Part shown: one piece after another, positions 6,684-12,679 of the stretch
Numbering within the stretch: the stretch's first letter is position 1
Layout: each line of letters starts with the position of its first letter
Assembly (NCBI GenBank): GCA_003154135.1
Contig: PMCN01000130.1
Coordinates: 5,292-20,692, forward strand
Reading direction: 5' to 3'
Length of the DNA: 15,401 bases
Source of the DNA: Acidimicrobiaceae bacterium
GTDB lineage: Bacteria > Actinomycetota > Acidimicrobiia > Acidimicrobiales > Ilumatobacteraceae
The notes under the pieces: generated by a model
What the model was told of the DNA's origin: nothing
The model's database searches: none
The model's input: only the letters and a program-made list of their open reading frames with translations
Made by a program: the position numbers and the translations under genes

Positions 6684-7052
6684 TCAGGCCGGCGGCGTGA
6701 GCTCACGGTCGCGCAACGGCCGCGCCGCTTCGAGCAACCAGTCGACGATCTCGCGCAGCTCGGCGGCCGTCGGTCGGGCGCCCGCCGACGACAGATCGCG
6801 CTCTGCATCGTTCACCGCACAGGCCAGCACGTACAGCTCGTCGTGCAGCGTGTCGAGCTCGGTGCGGGCCACGATCAACTCGTCCTCGCTGAGCTGCAGC
6901 TCGCCGGCCCGCTGGCGGCCCACCCAGTGCCATTGCCGGCACGCCTGCGAGCAGAACCGCCGCGGACGACCCATCGTCTGCTCGGGCAGCACGCGTCGGC
7001 ACCACTGGCACCGCGATCGCCGCTCCTCCGGCCCATCACCTACTTTCGTCAT
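6684..7052 (-). CDS. Small four-cysteine zinc-finger protein of unknown function
   Basis: A 122-residue protein. The N-terminus has a CxxC...CxxxC set: C15 and C18 (RCQWCRR), then C34 and C38 in GRPRRFCSQACRQ. This GRPRRFCSxACRQ pattern recurs in small actinobacterial proteins and in C-terminal zinc-binding tails. It is followed by a charged, probably helical region (about 53-85, Leu- and Glu-rich) and a second helix (97-110, AELREIVDWLLEAA). Structural zinc binding is likely; DNA or RNA binding is possible because of the Arg/Lys-rich finger but is not shown. The ATG at 7052 is supported by a TAGGGT -10 box six bases upstream and by the finger starting soon after it. The palindromic repeat pair lies just upstream. 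I do not recognise a named function. Confidence 0.72.
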   Translation of the reverse strand: MTKVGDGPEERRSRCQWCRRVLPEQTMGRPRRFCSQACRQWHWVGRQRAGELQLSEDELIVARTELDTLHDELYVLACAVNDAERDLSSAGARPTAAELREIVDWLLEAARPLRDRELTPPA

Positions 7053-7058
7053 GACGAA

Positions 7059-7064
7059 ACCCTA
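7059..7064 (-). promoter_or_regulatory. Leaderless -10 box of the zinc-finger gene
   Basis: On the minus strand TAGGGT ends six bases before the ATG at 7052. The expected -35 position (about 7082-7087) is C-rich on the plus strand and shows no consensus. The first palindromic repeat begins about 30 bp upstream of this box, so a protein bound there could influence the promoter. Confidence 0.5.
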
Positions 7065-7093
7065 CCCCGCGGCCCACCCTTCCCCCGCCCACT

Positions 7094-7173
7094 TCATCGC
7101 TCGTGTCAGCGCCCGACCACCAAGCTTGGTGATCACGGCCTGACACGAGCGGGGGAAAAGGGTGCGGGGCGGG
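7094..7173. repeat. Palindromic element, copy 1 of a direct duplication
   Basis: An 80-bp sequence that recurs at 7205-7284 with one mismatch (G at 7154, A at 7265). Its core has a single dyad centred between 7124 and 7125. Outer 12-base arms CGCTCGTGTCAG (7098-7109) and CTGACACGAGCG (7140-7151) are perfect complements. An inner perfect palindrome CACCAAGCTTGGTG (7118-7131) shares the same centre, and mismatched segments lie between. A G-rich tail with an AAAA run follows (7152-7173). There is no T-run after the stem on either strand, so it is not a standard intrinsic terminator. No gene fits here: frames reading through it only translate the repeat. Confidence 0.9.
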
Positions 7174-7204
7174 GCGAGCGGGGGCGCGCCACAGTCCCCT
7201 GGTC

Positions 7205-7284
7205 TCATCGCTCGTGTCAGCGCCCGACCACCAAGCTTGGTGATCACGGCCTGACACGAGCGGGAGAAAAGGGTGCGGGGCGGG
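7205..7284. repeat. Palindromic element, copy 2 of a direct duplication
   Basis: The second copy, offset by 111 bp, with the same orientation and the same dyad (centre between 7235 and 7236; arms 7209-7220 and 7251-7262; inner palindrome 7229-7242). It ends 12 bp before the stop codon of the RpiR-type gene. The 31 bp between the copies (7174-7204) is GC-rich and unrelated to the repeat. Read-through RNA from the RpiR-type gene would fold both copies as long hairpins. Confidence 0.9.
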
Positions 7285-7296
7285 TGGGTGGGGTGG

Positions 7297-8139
7297 TCAG
7301 CGGTCGGTGAGGGCATTGCCGTCGCGCCAGGCCTCTTCGGCGCGGTCGAGGCGTTCGGTGGCGACTGCTCGCAGGCGATCGGCGAGGCTGGCCACCACGA
7401 CGTTGGCGAGTGCCAACGTGCCCACGTGACTGTCGAAGGGGCCTCCCCCGGCGGCGGCCACCGTGAAGGTGCGATCGGCTTGTGCAGCGAGCGGCGACAG
7501 GAGGCTGTCGGTGATCGCCGCGGTCCACACGCCTCGCTGACGCGCGGCCGCAGCGGCATCGACCACCCAGCGGTCGTAGCGGCGCAGGTCGATTGCGACG
7601 ACCACGTCGCTCGAGCGGAGCAAGGCGATGGCGCGGCGCACAGCCACGTCGTTGCCGTCGATGAGCGCGACATCGTCACGCAGCGACTGCAACTCACCCA
7701 CCATCTGGCGGGCGACCCCGAGTGATGCATCGCCCGACAGCACGAACACCCGGGCGGCGGGGTCGGCGAGGTGCGCGACCAGATCGGCGAGCGCCTTGGG
7801 ATCGAGGGCGCGCAGCGTGGTCGACACGTTGTCGAGCTCGAGCTCGCGGTGGCGGCCGATCGCGTCGCTCGCCGCCGGCTCACGGATGCGCTCGGCTGCG
7901 GGGCGCAACTGGCGCGCCAGTGCGTGCTGGACAGAGGCCTGCAGAGCGCTGAAGCCGTCGAAGCCCAGCTTGGAGGCGAGGCGAACGACCGTGGCCGCCC
8001 CCGCTTCGGCCGCCTCGGCCAGGTCGGCGACGGTGCCGAACGCCACCAGTTGTGGCTGGGCGAGCACCACCTCGGCCACCCGCCGCTCCGCGGGCGTGAG
8101 CGACGCGCCCGCCCGTCCGATCCGCTCGTCGACCTCCAC
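7297..8139 (-). CDS. RpiR-family transcriptional regulator (HTH + SIS)
   Basis: A 280-residue protein from the GTG at 8139. Residues about 8-75 form the RpiR helix-turn-helix domain (SLTPAERRVAEVV, then TVADLAEAAEAGAATVVRLASKLGFDGFSALQ). Residues about 120-260 form a SIS domain (VFVLSGDASLGVARQM near 131-146, DVVVAIDLRRYDRWVVDA near 178-195). SIS domains usually bind phosphosugars or related metabolites that switch DNA binding. The frame is open to 8175, but the extra 12 residues are not family-like, and a TACGCT -10 box (8148-8153) eight bases before the GTG supports the shorter form as a leaderless mRNA. It is divergent from the 2OG oxygenase gene, its most likely target. The SIS ligand could be something other than a sugar phosphate. 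Confidence 0.9.
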   Translation of the reverse strand: MEVDERIGRAGASLTPAERRVAEVVLAQPQLVAFGTVADLAEAAEAGAATVVRLASKLGFDGFSALQASVQHALARQLRPAAERIREPAASDAIGRHRELELDNVSTTLRALDPKALADLVAHLADPAARVFVLSGDASLGVARQMVGELQSLRDDVALIDGNDVAVRRAIALLRSSDVVVAIDLRRYDRWVVDAAAAARQRGVWTAAITDSLLSPLAAQADRTFTVAAAGGGPFDSHVGTLALANVVVASLADRLRAVATERLDRAEEAWRDGNALTDR

Positions 8140-8147
8140 GGCCGCGC

Positions 8148-8153
8148 AGCGTA
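8148..8153 (-). promoter_or_regulatory. Leaderless -10 box of the RpiR-type gene
   Basis: On the minus strand TACGCT ends eight bases before the GTG start at 8139. The same hexamer precedes the P450 gene. It argues for the 280-residue form of the regulator, because a start at 8175 would lie upstream of this box. Confidence 0.5.
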
Positions 8154-8194
8154 GTGCCCGCCCGCACGTCGACACGGATATTCCGCAGACCTGC

Positions 8195-8229
8195 TACCAT
8201 TGGAACATCCATTCCACCCGATCGGAGTG
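8195..8229 (+). promoter_or_regulatory. Extended -10 promoter and RBS of the 2OG oxygenase gene
   Basis: TGCTACCAT (8192-8200) is an extended -10 element, with TACCAT as the hexamer. Transcription would start near 8207. A Shine-Dalgarno GGAG at 8224-8227, five bases before the ATG at 8233, shows that this gene has a true leader, unlike most neighbours. The closest -35 candidate, TCGACA (8169-8174), is 20 bases away, too far for an optimal spacer but tolerable with an extended -10. Confidence 0.55.
8201..8216. promoter_or_regulatory. Candidate operator for the RpiR-type regulator
   Basis: An inverted repeat TGGAA-N6-TTCCA overlaps the predicted transcription start of the oxygenase gene. A further TTCC half-site lies in CGGATATTCCG (8175-8185), itself a small dyad, upstream of the -10 box. 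RpiR-family regulators usually bind short inverted repeats near their own or divergent promoters, so the position fits repression of the oxygenase. Five-base arms can occur by chance. Confidence 0.35.
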
Positions 8230-8232
8230 ACC

Positions 8233-9189
8233 ATGACCACACTCACCCAGCACGTGATGCCCGCCATCGTCCACGCCGAGTCGTGGACCGATCTGGTCGT
8301 CCCCGACCTCCCGATCGGCGACGAGGCGTTCGTGCGCGCTGCAGGGCGCGCTGCGCGTACCATGCCGCCCGCTCTGCACGACGCGCTCGTCGAGTTCGCC
8401 GACGCTGCACCCCAGGCCGGCGCCGTCGTGGTGCGAGGCCTTCCCCTCGGCGAACTGCCCACCACTCCCCCGTCCCCCACGGCACCCACCTTCAAGGACC
8501 ACGTGAGCGAGTTCGTGCTGCTGGCCGCCGCACGCCGACTCGGCCAGCCGGTGGGGTACCTTCCCGAGCACGGTGGCGACCTCGTGCAGAACCTGGTGCC
8601 GACCCAGGCCCACGCCGATCGGCAGGTGAGCACGTCGTCGAAGGTGCAGCTGATGTTCCACACCGAGGCCGCCTTCCACCCGCACCGGCCGCGCTACCTG
8701 CTGCTGCTGTGCCTGCGCGGCGACCCGAGCGCGGTCACCACCCTCTCGTCGATCTTCGAGGTGCTGCCGCACCTGCCCCAGAGTGTGGTCGACGTGCTGT
8801 TCGAGCATCGGTTCCGCACTGCCGTCGACGAGAGCTACCTGCACGGCCGGACCAACGTGCTCGGCGTACCGATGCCGGTGCTGCGCGGCGACCGCGGTCG
8901 GCCCTCGATGGTGTTCGACTCCGACCTCATGGTGGGCATCGACGCCGAAGCCGACGACGCGCTGCGGGCCCTGTCGGCAGCCGTGGAGGGTCATGCCACC
9001 GGTCTCGCGTTGGAGGCGGGCGATCTCCTCGTCGTCGACAACGACGTGGCGGTGCACGGCCGGTCGCCGTACCAGCCGCGCTTCGACGGCTTCGATCGAT
9101 GGATCCAGCGCGCGATGGCGGTCACCGACCTGTCGGCGAGCGCCGGCGAGCGCAACGGGCGAGTGATCGTCACCCACTTCGGCGTCTGA
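8233..9189 (+). CDS. Fe(II)/2-oxoglutarate oxygenase, clavaminate synthase/VioC/AsnO type
   Basis: A 318-residue TauD-superfamily enzyme. The HxE of the iron triad is in LMFHTEAAFHPHRPRY (H143, E145), the distal histidine is in VVDNDVAVHGRSP (H275), and R289, 14 residues later in FDRW, is the expected 2-oxoglutarate-binding arginine. HTE instead of HxD, followed by AFHPxRPxYLLLLCLR, points to the branch of L-asparagine oxygenase, arginine 3-hydroxylase VioC and clavaminate synthase, which hydroxylate free amino acids, often at the beta carbon. The substrate cannot be read here. There is no NRPS nearby, so a free or catabolic substrate is possible. The ATG at 8233 with GGAG at 8224-8227 is preferred over an upstream in-frame TTG at 8200, which lies in the promoter. 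Probably controlled by the divergent RpiR-type gene. Confidence 0.87.
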   Translation: MTTLTQHVMPAIVHAESWTDLVVPDLPIGDEAFVRAAGRAARTMPPALHDALVEFADAAPQAGAVVVRGLPLGELPTTPPSPTAPTFKDHVSEFVLLAAARRLGQPVGYLPEHGGDLVQNLVPTQAHADRQVSTSSKVQLMFHTEAAFHPHRPRYLLLLCLRGDPSAVTTLSSIFEVLPHLPQSVVDVLFEHRFRTAVDESYLHGRTNVLGVPMPVLRGDRGRPSMVFDSDLMVGIDAEADDALRALSAAVEGHATGLALEAGDLLVVDNDVAVHGRSPYQPRFDGFDRWIQRAMAVTDLSASAGERNGRVIVTHFGV

Positions 9190-9222
9190 CCCGCGTCACT
9201 GCGAGCTGACTCACACGCCGAT

Positions 9223-9960
9223 TCAGGCGCCGCCCAGGCGCAGCCACGCATCGGCGACTCCCTGGTCGCCCTCCACCGTGAGTGCGTCGACCGGCACCGG
9301 ACGACCCCACAACCGAAGCAGCACCGACGCGGCATCGCCGCGCACCTCGGCGTCGGCGTGGGCGTCGTGAGGAAGCAGTCGCACGGTGCCGTCGTGGCCG
9401 TCGAGCACCAGGCGCGTACCGGTGTCGGTGAGCGATACGGCGAACGGGTTGGTCGGCACCGCCTGGCCCTCACGGCTGACCAGGCGCGGCAGCATCACGC
9501 GCCAGTACTCATCGACCCCGTCGTCGGCGAGCGCGGCGCCGATGGTGGCGTCGACGCCGATGGCGTGCTGCGCGTCCCAGCGGTGCACCGACGCCTCCTG
9601 CGCCTGACGGCGACGCCACAGTCCGGCGACCTTCGGCGACACGGGGAACGGGTGCCAGGTGGGCGCGTCGGGTGGGGTGTCGTGCAGCGTGGCGATCAGA
9701 GCCGCCCCGCCGGTGCGGATCCACTCGCCCAGCGCAGCTCCCTGCGTGGGTGCCGGGTCGGCCGCGGCGTCGATGCGGGGCACGTCGGCGGTGACGAGCG
9801 CTGCCCTCGCCCACCGGTGCACGCCTCCGAGGTGGGCGCCGAGCGCGGCCACCGTCCACCCGGGGCAACCGGCGACGGGCGCGTCGAGCGGCCCGGTCGC
9901 CATGGCGTCGGCGAAGGCGTCGATGTCGGCGGCGAGCAGGGTCAAGTGATCGAGACTCAT
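9223..9960 (-). CDS. Maleylpyruvate isomerase-family (MDMPI/DinB-fold) protein
   Basis: A 245-residue protein from the ATG at 9960. The N-terminal DinB-like four-helix domain shows VAGCPGWTVAALGAHLGGVHRWA (29-51) with H48, and QEASVHRWDAQ (121-131) with E122 and H126, matching the His...Glu...His metal triad of mycothiol-dependent maleylpyruvate isomerase. The C-terminal ~80 residues form the small alpha/beta domain typical of these proteins (LVLDGHDGTVRLLP, then DAASVLLRLWGR). The family is abundant in actinobacteria; most members are uncharacterised, and only a few are true maleylpyruvate isomerases. No gentisate or aromatic-ring genes are present, so the activity is unknown. The start is supported by a TACTGT box eight bases upstream. 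Convergent with the 2OG oxygenase gene (33-bp gap) and divergent from the threonine-aldolase-like gene. Confidence 0.85.
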   Translation of the reverse strand: MSLDHLTLLAADIDAFADAMATGPLDAPVAGCPGWTVAALGAHLGGVHRWARAALVTADVPRIDAAADPAPTQGAALGEWIRTGGAALIATLHDTPPDAPTWHPFPVSPKVAGLWRRRQAQEASVHRWDAQHAIGVDATIGAALADDGVDEYWRVMLPRLVSREGQAVPTNPFAVSLTDTGTRLVLDGHDGTVRLLPHDAHADAEVRGDAASVLLRLWGRPVPVDALTVEGDQGVADAWLRLGGA

Positions 9961-9994
9961 GGAGCAGCACAGTAGGTCGGGCAGACTGGTGGGG
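9961..9994. promoter_or_regulatory. Divergent leaderless promoters, 34 bp between start codons
   Basis: TACTGT on the minus strand (9969-9974) ends eight bases before the ATG at 9960. CAGACT on the plus strand (9982-9987) ends seven bases before the ATG at 9995. The first T of the plus box is replaced by C, so it is the weaker call. GGTGGGG between the plus box and the ATG could double as a weak ribosome site. The two -10 boxes are only seven bases apart. Confidence 0.5.
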
Positions 9995-11086
9995 ATGTCC
10001 GGACCACACGACACAACACCACACGACGCAACACTCCCCATGCCGCCTGCGCCTGAGCATGCGTTCGCGAGCGACAACGCGGCCGGCGCGCATCCGGCGG
10101 TGATCGCGGCCGTGCTCGCCGCCAACGAGGGCCACGCACTCGCCTACGGCAGCGATCGCTGGACCGACGAGGCACGCGCCCGCTTTCGCGACCTGTTCGG
10201 CCCGTCGGCCGAGTCGTTCCTGGTGTGGAACGGCACCGGCGCCAACGTGATGTCGCTCGCCACCATGCTGCAGCCGGCGGGCTGCGTGGTGTGCAGCGAG
10301 TGGGCGCACATCGCGGTCGACGAGGCCGGCGCTCCCGAGCGGGCGCTGGGCGCCAAGCTCCTCGCGCTGCCCTCCCCCACCGCCAAGCTCGTGCCCGAAC
10401 AGCTCGAGTCGTTGCGCCACCTGCAGGGCGTGCAGCACCATGCGCAACCCGGTGTCGTGAGCATCACCCAGAGCACGGAGCTGGGCACGCTCTACACGGC
10501 CGACGAGGTGGCTGCGTTGTGCGACACTGCGCACCGCATGGGCATGCTCGTGCACCTCGACGGCGCTCGCATCGCCAACGCCACTGCAGCGCTCGGCGGC
10601 ACCGTCGCCGCGCTTCGCTCGTTCACCGTCGACGCCGGCGTCGACGTGGTGAGCTTCGGCGGCACGAAGGCCGGCCTCCTCGGCGGCGAGGCCGTCGTGT
10701 TCCTCGACCCCGCACTCGCCCGCCGTGCCGTGTTCGTGCGCAAGATGGTCACCCAGCTCCCGTCGAAGATGCGCTTCGTCGCCGCGCAGTTCAACGCTCT
10801 CCTGCACGACGAGCTGTGGATCCGCCTCGCCGAGCACTCGAACTCGATGGCGACACGACTGCACGAGCAGACGCGGGCGATCCCCGGCGTGCAGTTCGAC
10901 ATGGCGCCCAGTGTGAACAGCGTGTTCGCGATGCTGCCGGAGGCCGCCATCGAGCCGCTGCGCGAATGGTGCTTCTTCTGGGACTGGGACGTGGCGCGCC
11001 ACCAGGTGCGATGGATGACCGCGTGGGACACCACCGAGGACGACGTCGACCGCTTCGCCGCCGGGCTGCGGCACCTGCTGGGGTGA
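9995..11086 (+). CDS. Low-specificity L-threonine aldolase-like PLP enzyme
   Basis: A 363-residue protein from the ATG at 9995. It has the threonine aldolase layout: FASDNAAGAHP (24-34, normally FxSDNxxGxxP), NGTGANVMSL (79-88), HLDGARIANA (187-196, with PLP-binding D189) and SFGGTKAGLLGGE (220-232), where K225 is the predicted Schiff-base lysine. The family splits L-threonine or L-allo-threonine and other beta-hydroxy amino acids into glycine and an aldehyde, and some members act as beta-eliminating lyases. The frame is open up to an ATG at 9959, but that codon overlaps the divergent gene's start and lies upstream of both -10 boxes; 9995 is preferred. Single gene, followed by the whiB promoter region. 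Confidence 0.88.
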   Translation: MSGPHDTTPHDATLPMPPAPEHAFASDNAAGAHPAVIAAVLAANEGHALAYGSDRWTDEARARFRDLFGPSAESFLVWNGTGANVMSLATMLQPAGCVVCSEWAHIAVDEAGAPERALGAKLLALPSPTAKLVPEQLESLRHLQGVQHHAQPGVVSITQSTELGTLYTADEVAALCDTAHRMGMLVHLDGARIANATAALGGTVAALRSFTVDAGVDVVSFGGTKAGLLGGEAVVFLDPALARRAVFVRKMVTQLPSKMRFVAAQFNALLHDELWIRLAEHSNSMATRLHEQTRAIPGVQFDMAPSVNSVFAMLPEAAIEPLREWCFFWDWDVARHQVRWMTAWDTTEDDVDRFAAGLRHLLG

Positions 11087-11127
11087 CGACGATGTGTCGA
11101 TCGTGAAAAGATCCTGATCGGAGCGTC

Positions 11128-11156
11128 TGGACGGCGACCGGATTTTGGCCTACAGT
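11128..11156 (+). promoter_or_regulatory. Promoter of the whiB-like gene
   Basis: TGGACG (11128-11133), a 17-base spacer and TACAGT (11151-11156) form a conventional -35/-10 pair. Transcription would begin near 11163, giving a leader of about 49 bases. The region from the end of the aldolase gene (11087) to here holds no gene; GATC occurs three times in it (11099, 11110, 11117) with no clear meaning. Confidence 0.55.
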
Positions 11157-11162
11157 GACCAC

Positions 11163-11181
11163 TACTTGCTCACAGCAAGTA
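11163..11181 (+). promoter_or_regulatory. Perfect hairpin at the 5' end of whiB mRNA, or operator
   Basis: TACTTGCT (11163-11170), CAC, AGCAAGTA (11174-11181): eight perfect base pairs with a three-base loop. It begins at the predicted transcription start. As RNA it would cap the 5' end with a stem-loop; as DNA it is a dyad overlapping +1, a typical operator position. Confidence 0.6.
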
Positions 11182-11211
11182 ATTCGTCAGGCCGTTCGAA
11201 CTGGGGGTTCC

Positions 11212-11517
11212 ATGGCAGCCGTCGATGTCTTTTTCCATCGGGCGTTCACCGACGATCGCTGGATGAACTCGGCTGCCTGCAAAGGCCTCACGCACCTGTT
11301 CTTCCCACCGCCTGCCGAACGTCCGCAGGCGCGCGACCGCCGCGAGGCGTCGGCCAAGGCGGTGTGTTCGTCGTGCACCGTCAACGTCACGTGTCGCGAG
11401 TTCGCCCGCACCAACCACGAGTACGGCTTCTGGGGCGCCGAGAGCGAGGACGAGCGGCACGCCGCCGGCTTCCGGCTCATCGCGCCCATCGGCGTACGGG
11501 CCCGCAACGTCAGCTGA
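11212..11517 (+). CDS. WhiB-family (Wbl) iron-sulfur transcriptional regulator
   Basis: A 101-residue protein. Four cysteines in the Wbl order, C23 (SAACKG), C52 and C55 (VCSSC) and C61 (VTCREFA), should hold a 4Fe-4S cluster. The following YGFWGAESEDER (71-82) corresponds to the G(V/I)WGG turn plus SxxER of the family. Wbl proteins are restricted to actinobacteria and their phages, and usually act by binding the primary sigma factor region 4. The C-terminus (HAAGFRLIAPIGVRARNVS) is short and lacks a long basic tail. I cannot assign it to a particular WhiB subclass. The ATG at 11212 follows GGGGG at 11203-11207, and the leader has a perfect hairpin. The last eight bases overlap the 3' end of the P450 gene. 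Confidence 0.93.
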   Translation: MAAVDVFFHRAFTDDRWMNSAACKGLTHLFFPPPAERPQARDRREASAKAVCSSCTVNVTCREFARTNHEYGFWGAESEDERHAAGFRLIAPIGVRARNVS

Positions 11518-12643
11518 GGGTCCAGGCTGCTCGCAGCGCGAGCGGCTTGCGGAAGATGGCGCCGCGCACCTCGACCGGCTCCACCAGCTCGATGCCGGGG
11601 AGCATGTCGAGCACCGCTGACAACGCGGCGCGCGTCTGCAGGCGGGCGAGCTGCGCCCCGATGCACGCATGGGGACCATGGGCGAAAGCCACCTGTGACC
11701 TGACGTTGGAGCGACGCACGTCGAATCGATCGGGATCGGGGTACACGTCGGGATCGCGGTTGGCGCCGGCGAGCGACACCACCACGAAGTCGCCCCGTCG
11801 CACCTGCACTCCCCCGACGCGCACGTCGGCCGTCGCGTAGCGGTCGACACGAGCGGCAGCAGGCTCGAGCCGCAACGACTCCTCCACCGCGGCGTCGACC
11901 AGCCTGCGGTCGGCGGCCACCATCTGCCGCTGAACAGGGTCGGCGAGCAGGTGGTGCAGCACGTTGGCGGTCATTCCCTCGCTGGTCTCGATGCCTCCGA
12001 AGAGGAAGACGGCCGAGTTCGACACGACCTCTGCGGCGCTCAGCGAGCGCCCGGCGACGGCGACCAGCGTGTCGTCGTGGCGCATCGCCTGCTCGATCGC
12101 GTGCACGAGCTGCGCGAACGCGTCGGCCGCCACTGCGGGGACGACGCCTCCATCCGACACGGCACCCACCGCGGACACGATGAGGTCGTACCACGCCAGC
12201 AGCGCCGCGGGCGGTACGTGGTCGACGCCGAGCACACTCGACGCGACAGCCACGGCCAGCGGCCCCGCGATCTCGCGCCGGAGCTCGGCCGCGCCCGCAG
12301 GTCGCACCGCCCCCACGATCGCCCGCGCCATGGCGTCGATGCGCGCACCGTGGCGGGCAGTGGCTTCCGCCGGCCGCAACGGCTCGGCGAACGGGTTGCG
12401 ATGGCGGGCGTGCTCGGCCCCGTCGAGCGACAGCATGCTCGGCCCCACCACCTGCGCCGTGCTGAACCGCGGGTCGTCGACGGTGAACGTGGTTGCGTCG
12501 CGCATCACTGCCGAGGCCAGCTCTCGCGACGTGACCACCCAGGCCTCGAGCGCGGCGCTCCAGGCGATGGGCCCCTTGGCCCTGAGCGCCTCGACGGCTT
12601 GGTGATGGTGGAGGTCGAAATCGGCGACGTCGACCGCTTCCAT
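11510..12643 (-). CDS. Cytochrome P450
   Basis: A 377-residue soluble bacterial P450. The I-helix oxygen-binding stretch is LFGGIETSEG (214-223), with E219/T220 as the acid-alcohol pair. The K-helix ExxR is E255-R258 in VEESLRLEP, PERF-type residues lie in YPDPDRFDVRR (301-311), and the heme loop FAHGPHACIGAQLA (320-333) has ligand C327. The substrate is unknown, and no ferredoxin or reductase gene is adjacent. The frame stays open far upstream on this strand (to about 14512), but that part is antisense to other genes. The ATG at 12643 has a TACGCT -10 box seven bases upstream, so the mRNA is likely leaderless. Convergent with whiB (8-bp overlap) and divergent from the APH-fold kinase. Confidence 0.94.
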   Translation of the reverse strand: MEAVDVADFDLHHHQAVEALRAKGPIAWSAALEAWVVTSRELASAVMRDATTFTVDDPRFSTAQVVGPSMLSLDGAEHARHRNPFAEPLRPAEATARHGARIDAMARAIVGAVRPAGAAELRREIAGPLAVAVASSVLGVDHVPPAALLAWYDLIVSAVGAVSDGGVVPAVAADAFAQLVHAIEQAMRHDDTLVAVAGRSLSAAEVVSNSAVFLFGGIETSEGMTANVLHHLLADPVQRQMVAADRRLVDAAVEESLRLEPAAARVDRYATADVRVGGVQVRRGDFVVVSLAGANRDPDVYPDPDRFDVRRSNVRSQVAFAHGPHACIGAQLARLQTRAALSAVLDMLPGIELVEPVEVRGAIFRKPLALRAAWTLS

Positions 12644-12679
12644 GCACCGGAGCGTACTCGTCGGCCTACGATCGCTGAC
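12644..12679. promoter_or_regulatory. Divergent leaderless promoters, 36 bp between start codons
   Basis: TACGCT on the minus strand (12651-12656) ends seven bases before the P450 ATG. TACGAT on the plus strand (12667-12672) ends seven bases before the kinase GTG at 12680. The two boxes are ten bases apart, and each -35 region would fall at or inside the other gene's start. No Shine-Dalgarno sequence is present for either gene. Confidence 0.6.

Noticed and set aside
7094..7284. CRISPR array or dif/att site
   Set aside because: There are only two copies, the units are 80 bp with a 31-bp spacer, and no cas genes are present. The dyad lacks the 11-6-11 layout of dif, and no recombinase or tRNA is adjacent.
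7036..7296. Minus-strand frames encoding a repeated peptide across the palindromic elements
   Set aside because: The peptide repeat is merely the translation of the DNA repeat. The palindromic structure and lack of start signals argue for non-coding DNA.
8140..8175. Longer start for the RpiR-type regulator
   Set aside because: The extra 12 residues lie upstream of the TACGCT -10 box and do not match the family N-terminus.
11087..11127. GATC-containing inverted repeat after the aldolase gene as a terminator
   Set aside because: The arms are only five bases with a 13-base loop and no T-run follows; too weak to call.
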